In this document: piece after piece, positions 43,789 through 56,215 of the stretch
Position numbering within the stretch: position 1 is the first letter of the stretch
How the letters are laid out: each line of letters starts with the position of its first letter
From: Leptasterias polaris
Taxonomy: Eukaryota; Echinodermata; Asteroidea; Forcipulatida; Asteriidae
Assembly: GCA_037783415.1 (NCBI GenBank)
Contig: JAZGTN010000046.1
Coordinates: forward strand, 3,602,501 to 3,666,500
Length of the DNA: 64,000 nucleotides
Reading direction: 5' to 3'
The notes under the pieces: generated by a model
What the model saw: only the letters and a program-made list of their open reading frames with translations
What the model was told of the DNA's origin: nothing
The model's database searches: none
Translations under genes and position numbers: made by a program

Positions 43789-45903
43789 CTTTGGCCGAGA
43801 AAAGAAAAATGATGGAATTACGGATTGTATTGCATTCCTTTCGTAATGTGTGGAGGGGGGGGGGGGGGGGGGGGGGGTCTAGCCTTTGTATTGACCGAGT
43901 CTCCCGTCGATGTCTTTTTGACCCTTAATTAATACAACAACGTGTAGTATGTGTGTGAGACATTTACATTACATATGTGGACACTGTGCCAGGTTATTGG
44001 ATCGCAAATAATCATTGCAAGTAACAGCAACAGACATTAGAGATGACAGGTTTCACCCCATGACCTATGCAAAGACCAGATACCATTGCCGATGGACCAT
44101 CGACTGTTTCATGTCAGGTTTGTTTTCACACCACATTCACAATATTTGCAGACACAAGACCAACGCTCGTGCACATTTGTACGGTTACGTGCAGTTAAGC
44201 TAAGCTGACGTATTTACTGGGGGGGGGGGGGGGGGGGGGGTCTGTCTGAAAAGTTTATTCACATCGTTATGAAATCCGATGGAGGAAAACTGAATCAACT
44301 GGTGGTGAAATTCAGAAATTTGTTAATGGGGGCACAAGGGGTGAACACATTTTTACAGGAGGAACTAATTAAAACTGTAGTTTGCATTTGCATTTTTCTT
44401 ACATTATGCCCCCGCAACCGCGACTCTTCAATGTCATTTACTATTTTAAAGATAATCTGCCATGGAGGCCAACAAATAAAATATAAACATTTCAATAAAT
44501 TGTCAGTGCACGTAGACAAATTTGTTTGAAATTACAACACGTGCACAATGTAGCATAAGTTGCTTTCGGTAATTTCTAATTTCGTAGTTCCCGACATCAA
44601 ACAGGGGCACCCGGGGCAGGTGCATCAATTGGGGCAGGTGCATCAATTGGGACAGGAGCACGTGCCCTCGTGCCCCCCCCCCCCCCAGTTACGACACTTA
44701 CCATGGGAGCAGAAGATGGAACAGCCATAATGATATTATGCAAAATGAAAATGAAACACTAAATTTTATGCCTTCAGTATTCCAAGAACTGATCTGCATA
44801 TTCATGAGATTTAAAACCAAAGCAAGCCAATGACGTCTGGGATTTTCCCACGGATACGCGTCAGGTAATCAACTATTATGAATAATCAAATAGGTGTATT
44901 TTGTGACAGGCGTTACAACGCGTGACATCTAGTCTAAAGGGGTCAACGCACTTTTCCCTTTTCAGCCTTTATGAACTGATCGAGCAGTTGATGTGATATA
45001 AATATCAGGTGACTCATCACGTGACATGCACAGGTAAGCACGGGTTCATTGTCTTATCTTTGAATACGGTTTTGTTGGCCTCTATTCTTGCTAGAAATAT
45101 GACCCACATCGAGGTGACGTCACTCTGTTCGGTGCCAAAAATAGAGAGAAAATTCAACCTGACTAAAAAAAAAAAATTGTTTTCAGTGAAGTCAGCTGGG
45201 GAAAAAAACACTATCTGGAAAAATATGCCTGCTCAAGCCGATTTTCAAGAGTGTTTTCTTAATATTATAGACAATTTTATTCACAAACTATTTTTTGTGT
45301 GTTTACATTATTACTATTTGAATATGGGATCTTTACGATCTGCTGAATTTGTTCCTTGCGTTGCGGCATCCAGAATTGCGTGGTATGTCACTCAGACTTC
45401 ACTTTAAAGATTTCTGAAGTACATTCTCCACCGAGTGAACTTTACATCAATGCATGTGTCTGAGAGACTGGGAAAGATGTAATGAAATAAAACTCATTTC
45501 CCTGGAACTTGGAAACATGCTTCGACGATTCAATCCCAGGGTATACCTTGACAGATCATCATGTTGCCACCCTTCCTTTCGTTGTCACGGTGGTACGCCC
45601 ACGGCAAAAGTCACCCGGGTTTCTTGTACCGATCACCCTCGCATCCCCCATCCAAGCGACTCCAACCTGCTCTGCCCACACACTTCTCCGGATAACCCCA
45701 CATGATCATGACGGAGTTCAACTGGCAGGCCGTTGCCTTGAGGCGGCACTCGATATGAACCCCATGGGGGCAATGGGCACTCTAATCATCAGCCCACTGG
45801 GGGTACTGGGTATAAGGCACACCGGACCCCAGGCCTCGGGTACCTAAATGAAGCTAGAAAATTGCTGTGTTGCCAACGTCATATAGAAGCCATGTTTGAT
45901 AGG
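43789..45903. other. No gene recognised; two long G runs and a C run
   Basis: There are G runs of 23 at 43855-43877 and 22 at 44219-44240, and 14 C at 44673-44686. GGGGCAGGTGCATCAATT is directly duplicated near 44613-44650. At 44740-44900 lies unusually complex AT-rich sequence with ATGCAAAAT and CATATTCATGAG words, possibly regulatory. The frame at 45509-45847 stays open for 112 codons but matches nothing I know. Confidence 0.4.
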
Positions 45904-46040
45904 GGCGTTTTCGAAACCACAGCTTGGGCTTGGGTTGGGCTCCATAAGTTATTTAGAAAACGCGTGGTTTCCTTACGGGGCTTCAAACAGGCGTACAGAG
46001 CCACAATCCAAAGCCCAAGCCCGTGTTTTCTAAAACGGTC
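45904..46040. mobile_element. Short MITE with GGGCTTGGG inverted ends
   Basis: GGCGTTTTCGAAACCACAGC and TTGGGCTTGGGTTGGGCTCC on the left are mirrored by GAGCCACAATCCAAAGCCC and CGTGTTTTCTAAAACG on the right. ATAG flanks both sides. A related element lies at 59756-59912. Confidence 0.7.
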
Positions 46041-48569
46041 ATAGAGAGCTACCACGGTTTTATTAACGCACTTCACATCTCCACTGCGTCTAATGTTATA
46101 AAGGCGCCACGCGGTAAAGCAAGCCGTGATGCCATTATTTTTCAAATCTCGCCTGAACGGAGAGTCGGAGACCAGACAAAATAGCCTACTCTTATTTTTG
46201 AGCATATCCATCGTGACTGGAGTAATTTCTCGGTTCTGCAATTAAGCAGATTGTTGAAATTGGGACCATCACAGATTTCCATGTAAATACATGTGAGAGA
46301 TTATAGGACTTCTTTATTTATTTCACCTGGTCTTAAGCTGTTTTGTGCTTTAATAATTATACCCGACAATGAAAATGTGCCAAAGTTTATCTGAGAATAG
46401 CTTTACCTCTGTAACCCTCAATCACCTCCCCAATTTCCCCGAATTACTGCGGACTCCACTGCGGGTCAATGACTAGACTGGTCCGCTGTCAGATGTTCGG
46501 GCTAGTCAATGACGGGCCACGTCTGAACGTTGGTGGCGCTATAGACAGTGAGTGTATCAAATACCTGTTTAATATATAGCTTCGGGGTCACACTTCAAGT
46601 ATTTCGAAAAATTTCGTGTGTGGAAATGATCTGAGAATAAGTCAGACTAATGAACTCTATAAAGACACGATACAGGGATGTACAGTATGACACATGCATA
46701 TCGAGCATCAAATGCGGATAAGTGACTTTCGAAACGTATTCTGATATATTTTTAATTCAATTCACACCAAGAGGTACATACAACAGCTTCATCTTTTGTA
46801 TATTAATTAGCTGAGTGTTTATAAAGCCACAAATATTGTATTTCGAGACGCGTAGAGCATCCGAACAAGCCCCCTTTTCCACCGTTCCACTTTAAAGTAA
46901 ATACAAAGGCTCAATCTCACGTGCAGAATGTCACAACAAAATTAATAAAAGGGTGTCGGTATACCAACAATGCGGTAAAAAGCATCTTGCCGTTTTCCGA
47001 ATCATTTCATATTGATTGTATTCCTTATTACATGCATCAAAAAAGTGACAGACAATAAGTTGAGGCATCTATATTAGCAATTGACGTCCGTTCTTAGCAC
47101 TGAGTGTAGAGAAATAGATAGTAAATTGTGGAGGGGCGGTGAGAATGGGGGTGTTGTCATACAAAGGCAGTATATCGAGTATGGCAGTCGCGTGTTTCAC
47201 GTACACATATTGCGATTCAAGACTATGATGTCAATAATGCGATGTTTTCTCTCCAAAAGGTCATTATGCAATAATCTCTCGCTGTAATGCCAAGGTCTGA
47301 ATAGGTCCGAACACCTGGGTGGTTGCTGCTGTTGAGGCATTCTGATGGGTGCTGAATGAAGCATTTTCAAAGGGAGGAGGGAGGGGGTCAGACTTTGATT
47401 AGTGTGAAGGGTAATTATAGCCCTTAGTGATGAATGGAAAGGAGGATTTGACAGCAAACATGCTTCGGCTTTATGTGGAAAAGGGAAGCATATCTGCTGA
47501 AAAATGTCATCCTTTTCAGTTATATTTTTAATTAACGATGGTTGATGACGGTGGATGATGAAGCTAACGTGTCGGTTGAGTAAACCGATCGTCTTTTATT
47601 CAAACAACCATACAATTTGGCGGCAAAAAAGAATATCGACCTTTAGGCCTGATGGGCAAGAAGCCCAGCACTCCAGGAAAAACGCCCAAATGATGCAAGG
47701 TACGAACGGGTAGGCCTACAATTGGACAATAATTGTACATACACACCGGGCAATAGAATGTGGGCTCACGTTACAATAATTATGAAATTTTGCCTAGAGA
47801 CTACTACCACGTCTGCAATGACCGTTTACATTTTTAATCTTTGGCGAACTGAGAATCCTTAAATGGGTAAATCTCATGAATGGCGGCAGCTTGCTTCTTC
47901 CGCAACACAAAACGCACTTGATAAAGATGCGGCTATAGGGGGTGGCTGAGGATACCAAGAAAGTTTGGCAGCTTTGGTCCAGATGGTCAAAAAAGGTCTT
48001 TTACTGAGATGTTTTTATCTGTCAAAGGTTGTCAGGATTACCAGGGGCTGGAGCCGAGGCCATGAACCGGGATTTGGGGAGCCCTGGCTAGGGAGCTTGA
48101 TCGCCGGAGAGTATTAACCAAAATGTCACCCCAACAGCTCAAGCACAGCACGATGCTTCGTCGCTGGCTCTTTTTTTATCACGTCTTATATGACATTGTA
48201 TGCAATTTATTACTTCAGTGCAGATAGGCCAACTTCAAAATGGCTGCATTGGTAGGAAGGGGTCTTAGTTTTATAGTGAGTTTGCCGTCTTGTTTTTCCG
48301 CACAAGAGTCTACACATTTTATTATGGGAAGACTTTTCTTAACAGTAATGTATAATTTCTGTGGGCCATGCATGGAGACCCCAAAACACCCCAAGTTGCA
48401 AAACCCATTAGGTCCTGCTCTATGATTAGACCAAACACACCCTCAAAGCTAAAACAATTTTACCCTATAGTCTGTGAAACCTACACTCTCATGACATTTG
48501 CTTGGCGATCTGGTTGGGTCACCCCATTGTGGTCCTTTCTCTATGGTCACCCTAAGTATGGGATACTCA
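46041..48569. other. No gene recognised
   Basis: The stretch is mostly of ordinary complexity without element termini that I can pair. Frames up to 120 codons (45879-46241 minus) overlap the adjacent MITE and lack domains. Confidence 0.4.
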
Positions 48570-48670
48570 CATGTTGTGATATGGGGCATAGTGGTCCACC
48601 TCTATTGTGTCTCCATTGTGTGCTTGGAATAGTCTCAGGAAGAGTGTTTTAGGAGGGCGGTAACCTCTGT
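48570..48670 (-). repeat. Dispersed repeat G, copy 2
   Basis: ATATGGGGCATAGTGG, CCATTGTGTGCTTGGAATAG and CTCAGGAAGAG are the complement of the order seen at 22080-22200. Confidence 0.65.
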
Positions 48671-51600
48671 ACAAGAGGAAAATAGTGTGTTAAAAGTATG
48701 GGAAACACGATGAGTTTAGTTTCTAGTACCTTTCAAGTCATAACCTTTCTATATACGGTTCGAACACAGACTACGTTCCAATCCAGTCTCAGCCGCGTGC
48801 ATTTTGTACACGCATTTCGCACACCATGAAGGTCGCCAGATGTGGACTGCGTGCTTTTTTAAATACGTGCTTCTCGCCATTGCCCACGTAGTAGAAATCC
48901 ACACAGCTTGTTTGTGACGAGGAAGTCGACCGTCCTTCCCATCAATAGCTAATTAGAAACCTCTCTGAAACACGCCAACTTGTTGACCTTTTGCGCGGTT
49001 TTGTCAGGGCAGTGAGTGTGGGATGTACAGAATCATTAGCAAATCAATAGGGCTGATGAGCGTGTTGGGTATGATCAGAAAAGACCATGCATCTTTAAAG
49101 GTACACGATTGGCAATGGTCAGATTTTAAAAGAAAACACTCATAATTGTATTTCAAACATGCCCAGAGAGGGCGCATTGTGCAGCCGTTTCAGAGTCACT
49201 GGGGCAAGCTACTTTGTTAAAATTGTTTTAAGAGATTTGCCTAACCATCACGAACAACAACTTCAAGGTTATCAGAGGGCTACACTTAACTGATTTGGTC
49301 TACGACCTATAAACTGTGATACCACCTAACGGGGTTACTCCCCCCCCCCCCCCCCCCCCCCCCCCCGCCCTTCACAGTCCGTAAGGATGTAGGTATCATC
49401 CAAGTGCATACGGTTATCATCCCGTAAGTTAATATGTTGTTAAACAATAAAACATTGATTGGAATGATGGGTTATATAAATCGTACCAAGACCAACAACC
49501 TATAGTAAAAGTTGTGATAACCCGGGCCCAATTTAAACGGCCAATGCTTTACAGGGTGCCGTAAGTTCATAATTCCGCGGCAAGCAGAACCACGAAATTG
49601 AACCCCGGTGTAGATATTCGTACTCTTGTTTTCGTGTAGAATACTTGCTTTGAATCTCGGTACATTCTCACTGGTACCTCAAGGGGGGGAAAAAAACTTA
49701 CAGACGGAATACTAATTGTCCCCAAGGTTTACTCCATTTAATCAAATAAATATTAATAAAGAACATCAAGATCAGTGTGAAGGCCGTAACATCTGTGCTG
49801 TATAAATCTTTGCTCAAAAAGATAACAACATAAAACATGATTTATTCAACGATTTGACATTTGGGATGTGATTTTGTAAAGGGCACGTCGTAGCACTGTA
49901 TTGAAACAACAAATTATCGCTATGCACTTTTAATAAGTCAAGTCGTAAGCACTGCACCACGTGTGTGCGGCAGCGGAATCCGGAATTCGGACGCATGGGG
50001 GCGCGCTAACAGAAAAACAAGGAATCCGAATGAACAAAGACATAGCAAAAGTATGTTTGTTGGGTTGTTTGTTTGTTTGTTTGCTGGGTTGTTGGGGTAT
50101 ATATTTGGGGTGTTTGTTTCGCTGTTTGTTTGTTTGTTGTGGTGTTTGGGGGCTTGTTTGTTGTTTCTTTTAAGAATAATCTCTTTGTAATGTAGAGAAA
50201 TCTTGCATTCCAGGTATTTTTTACTAAACCTGCGCATGCGTCAAACACACCTGTTCACACTGAATACTTTGCATTCTCATTGGTCCAAATGCGCGCTCTT
50301 TATGTGCAGCTGGCGTGAGCCATACGCACCTGGAGCTAAACACCGTCCTGTTTAAACACTTTTGTCGGGCGTTGATTGACTGACCAAATAAGACCACTAC
50401 AAAATACCGCGAGGTACCTCTTGATAAAACAAATGGAAGAGTTCAAGTTTCCGAGGGTTTAATTGACAAGTATTAGTCAAACAGTTGCCTCAATAGACGC
50501 TGTTTTGAGTTTAGATTTCATTTATATGCATTTTCAAAACCACAACAGCACTTAAATATCATCGATTCCTGGAACTTTAAATAGATGCTGATAATTTTGT
50601 GGCCCGTAAAAACTGTTCCCGTCTTTGCCAGAAGCCCGCCATGTTTGTTGTGTCAACAAGGGAAGGGTATCCATCTCGTTCCTCGCCAAGCAATTAACCT
50701 TCTGACGTGGGCTGCAGGAAAACATAATACCACTGCTGTGATATTTACCGAGGATGGGGGGGATGGTCCTCCTATCGCAAAAATCAACTCTACGCCGTGG
50801 GCTCCCCGCGTCTTCCACGCGAGCCGCGAGATATTTGGCCCGTACCGGCTGGACGGGAGGGCCGAGGATTTGATGCCCTAATTTGACATTTTTATGCGGG
50901 GCATGAAACCTTTCTGCAAAAGCTAGTGAGGCTTCATATTAATGACAACGTGGATTCCGCTCAGCTGATGGCGAGTTTTAATTTCTTCAAGAGGAGCTGT
51001 TGTTTCTTTGTTTTTATCAGTGCGTTTCTGTGCAACTATTTCAAATTGTCCTTAAGTTAGAATTTGTATTGTTGCTAAAAGGAAATTACACTACTTATTT
51101 TATTTTCCAGTTTGCGCTATCATTTTATACAAGTATTTAGGAACATACGGTGTTTAAAGGAAAATGACAAGGAGAATAACAGAAAACGAAAGAGAGGTGT
51201 GTTTTGTTATAGGAATTATGTGAACGTCCACTACGGGCTCATTTCAATTGCGGAAATCAAAATTCTCTTTTGGTGGTGTGGGCCTTCTATCCTCAACTTC
51301 ATGATTATTTAAATACTCGTTTAAATAAAGACAAAATTGCCCTTCTAGTTCTCAGTGTGTGTGTCTGCAGAATTCGAGATTTTACTACACACGGATGGAA
51401 TACCGCCAATTAAATTCCCCGAGCGCAACTCGCTGTTGAAGCCTACAACTCGTCCCTAACAGCTAGCCCGCTCATTTAACTACTCTTGTCAAATCACATG
51501 TCAGAATACACCCGATTGAATATTGAATTCAGAGGTAAGACAACCCCCCCCCCTCCCCCTTTTTATAGCACACGCCATAGATTTCAATACGCTGCTTTCT

Positions 51601-52218
51601 AGTCTCCTTTCCAAGACGTTAAAGGTCAAGGAGGCATTCGATTTAATATGCCAAGCCACACCAGCGGAAAAAAAGTAAAGTAATAAAAGACCGTGTTAAT
51701 GCCGAGCGTACCGTGGGGCTGGCGGGCTCCTCTCGATCGCGCCTCCCCGGCCTGGCGACGAGTAGCCAGAACCCGCGGTGAAAATGTCAGGGGCACGTCA
51801 AACGGTGCATGAATGCCTCACAAACACTCGCCCCTCAGGTTTGATCTACATATTAAGAAAAACGTGCTTCTAAGCAGTTTGCGCATTGTGCCCTTCTTTC
51901 TTCTCTCTTTTTTCCACTCGTCTTGGTTCGAGCAATGTCTTCTTGACATTTGGGGTCTAATTTCCCAACCAACCCGGGTGATCTAAATTTCAACGCCGAG
52001 GTGACATTTACGAAATCCGCCTCGACCCTTTTTACTTGGCTCGGAGACGCCACGCAAAGAGCAGCCCTCTCAACAAACCATCCACAACCCTCCAAGGAAA
52101 AACAAAACAAAACCGAGACACAGCAGTGATTCTCTCCATTCAGTTACCGAAGCGGTGACATTTCCAGGTTCTGAATCAATGGATTGTTAGATTTGCTTTG
52201 GTCAGGATCCCAGGCTTA
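48671..52218. other. No gene assigned; 27-C run, TTTG tract and possible regulatory sequence
   Basis: Positions 49340-49366 are 27 consecutive C, the longest homopolymer in the window. A degenerate D-related copy lies at 49528-49610. A TTTG/TTGT simple tract lies at 50055-50165. Between about 50880 and 51000 is a dense non-repetitive stretch with TTAATGAC and CAGCTGATGG words that looks like possible regulatory sequence. Frames at 50552-50881 and 51853-52110 have no recognisable domain. Confidence 0.4.
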
Positions 52219-52407
52219 TTATGGGATGAAATCTGTCCGTTCGCAATTCCTTTGAGAAGTTGGGGCATTGTGTTCTACCATATTCTTGTTCGACTGAATT
52301 GAGACACGCAACTCGTCCGATATCCGTGAAATTGATATGATTTCAGAAAGGTCAACTGGCGTCTCGCGAGACTGCATTGGACTTTCGACGACGACAGAGG
52401 GCGACAT
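52219..52407 (-). CDS. Open frame, possible C-terminal exon, unknown
   Basis: The frame stays open from upstream (to 52470, where it enters an inverted repeat) and has an in-frame ATG at 52407, giving 62 codons to a TAA. The product is polar with a short amphipathic stretch (DLSEIISISRISDELRVSI) and no known domain. Codon choice is more balanced than in the repeat-derived frames nearby. There is no clear acceptor. It may be a chance frame. Confidence 0.2.
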   Translation of the reverse strand: MSPSVVVESPMQSRETPVDLSEIISISRISDELRVSIQSNKNMVEHNAPTSQRNCERTDFIP

Positions 52408-52429
52408 ATAACTTGCGCAGGCATGATGA

Positions 52430-52587
52430 TGGGCCGGCGTATTTTTTTCCCCCAGGAGAGATGAGGCCACTTAGCATTGGGTTTCTGATTTCAGTTAGTT
52501 TTTTAATTTATTACAAAAATTATTATTACTATTATTTTAATTGCTAATTGGCCTCATCTCTCCTGGGGAAAAAAAATACGCGGCCGG
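52430..52587. repeat. Inverted repeat with ~37-bp arms and AT loop
   Basis: GCCGGCGTATTTTTTTCCCC and CAGGAGAGATGAGGCC at the left are mirrored by GGCCTCATCTCTCCTG and GGGAAAAAAAATACGCGGCC at the right. The loop of about 80 bases is AT-rich (ATTATTATTACTATTATT). It may be a small foldback element. Confidence 0.8.
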
Positions 52588-52644
52588 GTGTCTGTAAAAT
52601 TAAAATGTGTACTATTTTGATAATTATTACATTTTGGTTGCGCA

Positions 52645-53020
52645 TTAAAGGCACTGGACACGTTTGGTAATTACTCAAAATATATATTAGCATAAAAACT
52701 TACTTGGTAACCAGCAACGGAGAGCTGTTGATAGTATAAAACATTGTGAGAAACGACTCCCTCTGAAGTAACGTAGTTTTTGAGAAAGAGGTAATTTATC
52801 ACTCAAATAATAAAAGACTTCTGGCCAGAAGCCTTTTATTCCTATCTGAAAGCACACTAATTTGTACAACAAGGGTGTTTTTTCTTTCATTATTTTCTTG
52901 CAACTTCAATGACCAATTGAGCCCAAATTTTCACAGGCTTGTTATTTTATGCATATGTTGGGATATACCAAGTGAGAATACTGGTCTTTGACAATTACAA
53001 AAAGTGTTCAGTGCCTTTAA
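52645..53020 (+). mobile_element. A-family TTAA MITE, copy 3
   Basis: TTAA at 52645-52648 and 53017-53020 bound a full-length copy in the same orientation as 18457. It carries the hairpin variant GACTTCTGGCCAGAAGCC, as in the copy at 42367. Confidence 0.92.
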
Positions 53021-53048
53021 CAAAATTTAGACGTTTACGTATACTTGT

Positions 53049-53801
53049 TAGGGAAGGTATAAACGTTTGGTAATCACTCTTAAAATTGATAGCAATACAA
53101 ACTTACTTGGGTTAGTAGTACAGCAGATTTCGATATTATAAAGCATTTTGAGAATCCTTTCACTTCGAAGTAATGTGGTTATGGAAAAAGATATCAGTTT
53201 TTATCCCCCAAAATTTGAAACTGCATATGAGATTTGTTTCTCAGATTGTGTATTCCTAGTACGGATTGATCTTCCAATCAAACCTCTCCGGATTTTCGGC
53301 GATTAAAAAGCGCTACCACCTTTTGAAATGAGATTTTCACAGGTTAGTTTTATTGTATACATTTTATTAGGCATAGGATTAAAACAATTGAACAGTTCCA
53401 AAAACCAAAGATATACCTTTGGTTTTGGGAACAGTTCGTATTGTTTTAATCCTATATAAATGTAGATATTATACACAATAAAACTAACCTGTGAAAATTT
53501 CATTTCAAAAGGTGATTGCATTTTGAGATAGCGTCGACAATCCGGAGCGAATAATTTATGTCCACGCACGAAGAACAAACCCTAATAGGAATACACAATC
53601 TCATAAACGTATCTGACAGTAACGTTTCTCAGATTCAACTTTAGGGGCAAACAAACTTATATCTTTTTACATTATATAAGCTCATTTCTTCGAAGAAATG
53701 CTTCTCGAAATGCTTTTCGAATGCTGCTGTAGGCTTCTAAACAATACGTTTTTTAGTGCCAATAATGTTAAGAGTGATTACCAAATTCTTATACCTTCCC
53801 T
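53049..53801. mobile_element. ~750-bp palindromic element with GGGAAGGTATAA ends
   Basis: The left terminus TAGGGAAGGTATAAACGTTTGG plus TAATCACTCTTAAAATTG is mirrored at the right by AAGAGTGATTACC plus AAATTCTTATACCTTCCC. A second, tighter palindrome sits at 53315-53510, where ACCTTTTGAAATGAGATTTTCAC and TAGTTTTATTGTATAC pair with their complements around CAAAGATATACCTTTGG. The termini resemble family A internal words, so it may be a distant TTAA-type relative. A TTAA is not preserved. Confidence 0.75.
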
Positions 53802-55427
53802 GAATTATTATATTCATCACAAGTTTGCTGAGCAAAGACACACTATGCGAAGCCAGGCTTGTTTGTGGATAGTTAACAGAGGGGTGCACTACACTAAATA
53901 TTGAGCCTCGTGAAAGAAAATGTAAACCTACAAATTTTGTCAGTAAATCAAATATTTGAAGGTCAATGCTTTTATTGAATGTTGAAAATGGTCAATTTTG
54001 TGCCCCTGCGGTTGTTGTTTACTTTCTAACTTGAGCATCTAGGTACACTAGCCCCCTTAAAACCGGCCTAATTTTGCTGAAAAGTGGAAGGCCATTTTTT
54101 CCAAGATAGAGTCTGGCCAGCTTACTTGAATTGTTTCGGGGTTCATTTTTCATTTGGGATGAGCATAGCTCAACATTTCTGCGGCTAACCTACTCAAATT
54201 TAAAAGAACATTTAAATTTAGTTGTCATCAAATATATTTGGTTTACTTTCAAGAGGCTGAGAGAGTTTCAAATATTTGTTGAGTATTTTTGAATATTTAG
54301 CAATGGTTGATGTCGGGAGGTGGTACGGCCTAAAGGGTGAATGCGTTGGCGCCCTCTATAGTTGTATAAGTGTCGGTAGAATACGTCACTTGTTTTCAAC
54401 TCAACGTTATTCAGCCAAATGACAAGAGACTTTGAACTCTCTTTCAGCCTGTGTAGCAGCCCGGTCGTTCTGATTGTAAACCATTGACTGGTGCCTGGTG
54501 CATAAATTCCTATTGAAACCGACTCTTTTGACATTATATTTTACTACAACAAAAATGAAGGAACTAGCCCACAGTGGTTAAAAGAGAGCCATAACAGCCC
54601 AACAAGGTGGGCTAGAAGCGATTCAGCATGATGGAAACACGCATGTAAAAATATATTAAACTGACGCAGGTAGACGAGATAGTTTGGTTTTTGTTTGTTT
54701 TATGGGGGTGTGGTATTTGTTTGTTTGTGTTCAGTTGGATTTTGGGGTTGTTTTGGGGTTTTTTGTTTGGGGGGGGGGGGTGGTTGACAAAGAGAACTAA
54801 GTGAGAAAATCATCATCAAGTTAAGAAGAGGAAGGAAAAGCAATCTTCGCGGAGGATCATCGAGGAAGGAAAATCATGGTCAAATTGACATATTTGACTG
54901 AAACATACACAACAATCAGACATATTTCGCGTGAGAGTAAAGCACCGCGACAACGACTTGTCCACAAGTCTCTGTCGGTTACAATTGAACCAACTTATTG
55001 TCAAAACTATTGACCTGAAATTCGTTCCCATACAATCGAACTGCCTATAACAGCTGAATGGCTTTTAACATGCAGGCTTTTAACATTGAGTTTTTGTTCT
55101 CCCACCAACACCCCCACACTCAATGGCAGCCCTATTTTTTCCAATGGATTTATGATGCGTTTATAGTTCAGGATCATAATGATCGGCTTGATAAGAACAA
55201 AGAAGGAGGGCAAACAAAACCATAACGAGAGGTGGGACCAAAGGTCTCAAGTCATAATACAAAAAATAAAAAATAAATAAAAAAATGGCCAACGTTGATA
55301 TTAAACATGTAACCTAAAACAACCAGTAAAAACCAGATCTGTTTATTGAGAGAGTGGCTACATGGACGCACCATCAGTCTTTGGTCGCGGTTGCATGGGA
55401 CGCAATTTTCGGTCCAAATGCAGCACA
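53802..55427. other. No gene recognised
   Basis: A GTTTG/TTTG tract with 12 G lies at about 54690-54780. The frames here have no domains. No paired termini were found up to the start of the long-arm element. Confidence 0.4.
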
Positions 55428-55570
55428 ACCCAATAATAGTTGGGTGGCTTAGCTCCAAAAACCCGGTCGATTGTGCACTTTCCCCTAAAAGCATGAAACT
55501 TGGCACATGGTTAAAGTAACACAATACAAAATTTTTTAGTCCAGGGGCCACTGGAAATTACACCCCGTAT

Positions 55571-55915
55571 GGCAGCCATCTTGGATTTCAAAATGGCCGC
55601 CATTGTGGACCTGTTTTGTTAAATATCTCCTTAACTAGTACAGATATCAAGACAGTTGAAATGCCTATACCTACATTTTAGGTGTGTAGGAATCCAGTGG
55701 TGACATAAATGTTTCAAAAATATGTGGCGGCCATCTTGAAATCCAAGATGGCCGCCACCGGAAGACTGTTTTGCCAAATATCTCATTAAGTAGTAAAGAT
55801 ATCGATACAGTTTTAACGCCTATACAAACTCATATTTTAGGAATCCAATTAATGGTGACATCAAATTATTATTTGAAAATTGTGGCTACCATCTTTAAAT
55901 CCAAGATGGCCGCCA
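55571..55915. repeat. Left-arm array of three ATGGCCGCC palindromes
   Basis: Palindromes of about 32 bases sit at 55571-55602, 55726-55757 and 55884-55915. Each is GGCGGCCATCTTG (or a variant), ATTTC or AAATCC, then AAGATGGCCGCC. They are spaced 155-158 bases, each followed by a GATATC and a TTTTAGGAATCC word. The half-site AAGATGGCCGCC resembles the YY1 consensus. Confidence 0.85.
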
Positions 55916-56052
55916 TCCAGACACTATTTTCCTCAATTTTAGTATTATGGAGATTAGGTAATAGAGATATGGATACACACTTTAAATGCCAATAACCACA
56001 TTCTAGTGGTCTAGCTAGGCAAAAAAAGCACAGTTACCTTCACTAGACTTTT

Positions 56053-56215
56053 CTAGTCTCTGTTACATTCCCCATCACAAGAACAAAGTGACGTGCATGG
56101 AAGTGCAGACTTCTTACACCTGCAGCGACCAGTGCATCCTTTTGTGCATCCACACCGGATAAGTTCATTGCAGATCTTTGCAGCTTCCGGAAGTGTTGTC
56201 CAAATCGAGTATTGG
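56053..56215 (-). pseudogene. Inverted copy of the gene's Cys-rich C-terminus
   Basis: On the minus strand the segment reads WTTLPEAAKICNELIRCGC and then a run of cysteines (GCTGRCRCKKSALPCTSLC and CSCDGECN) to a stop. The order C-x-C, x3-C, x-C-x-C resembles CXC-type zinc-binding tails. The frame is intact here, whereas the matching plus-strand copy at 57500-57576 breaks off after GCTKGC. The segment has no promoter or start of its own and is part of the left inverted arm. Confidence 0.7.

Noticed and set aside
45509..45847. 112-codon plus-strand frame
   Set aside because: The frame is uninterrupted and GC-rich at third positions, but I recognise no motif, the start is not an ATG, and an overlapping frame is also open.
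50585..50881. 98-codon plus-strand frame and its minus-strand counterpart
   Set aside because: Both strands are open, there is no ATG-led domain and no splice signals could be paired.
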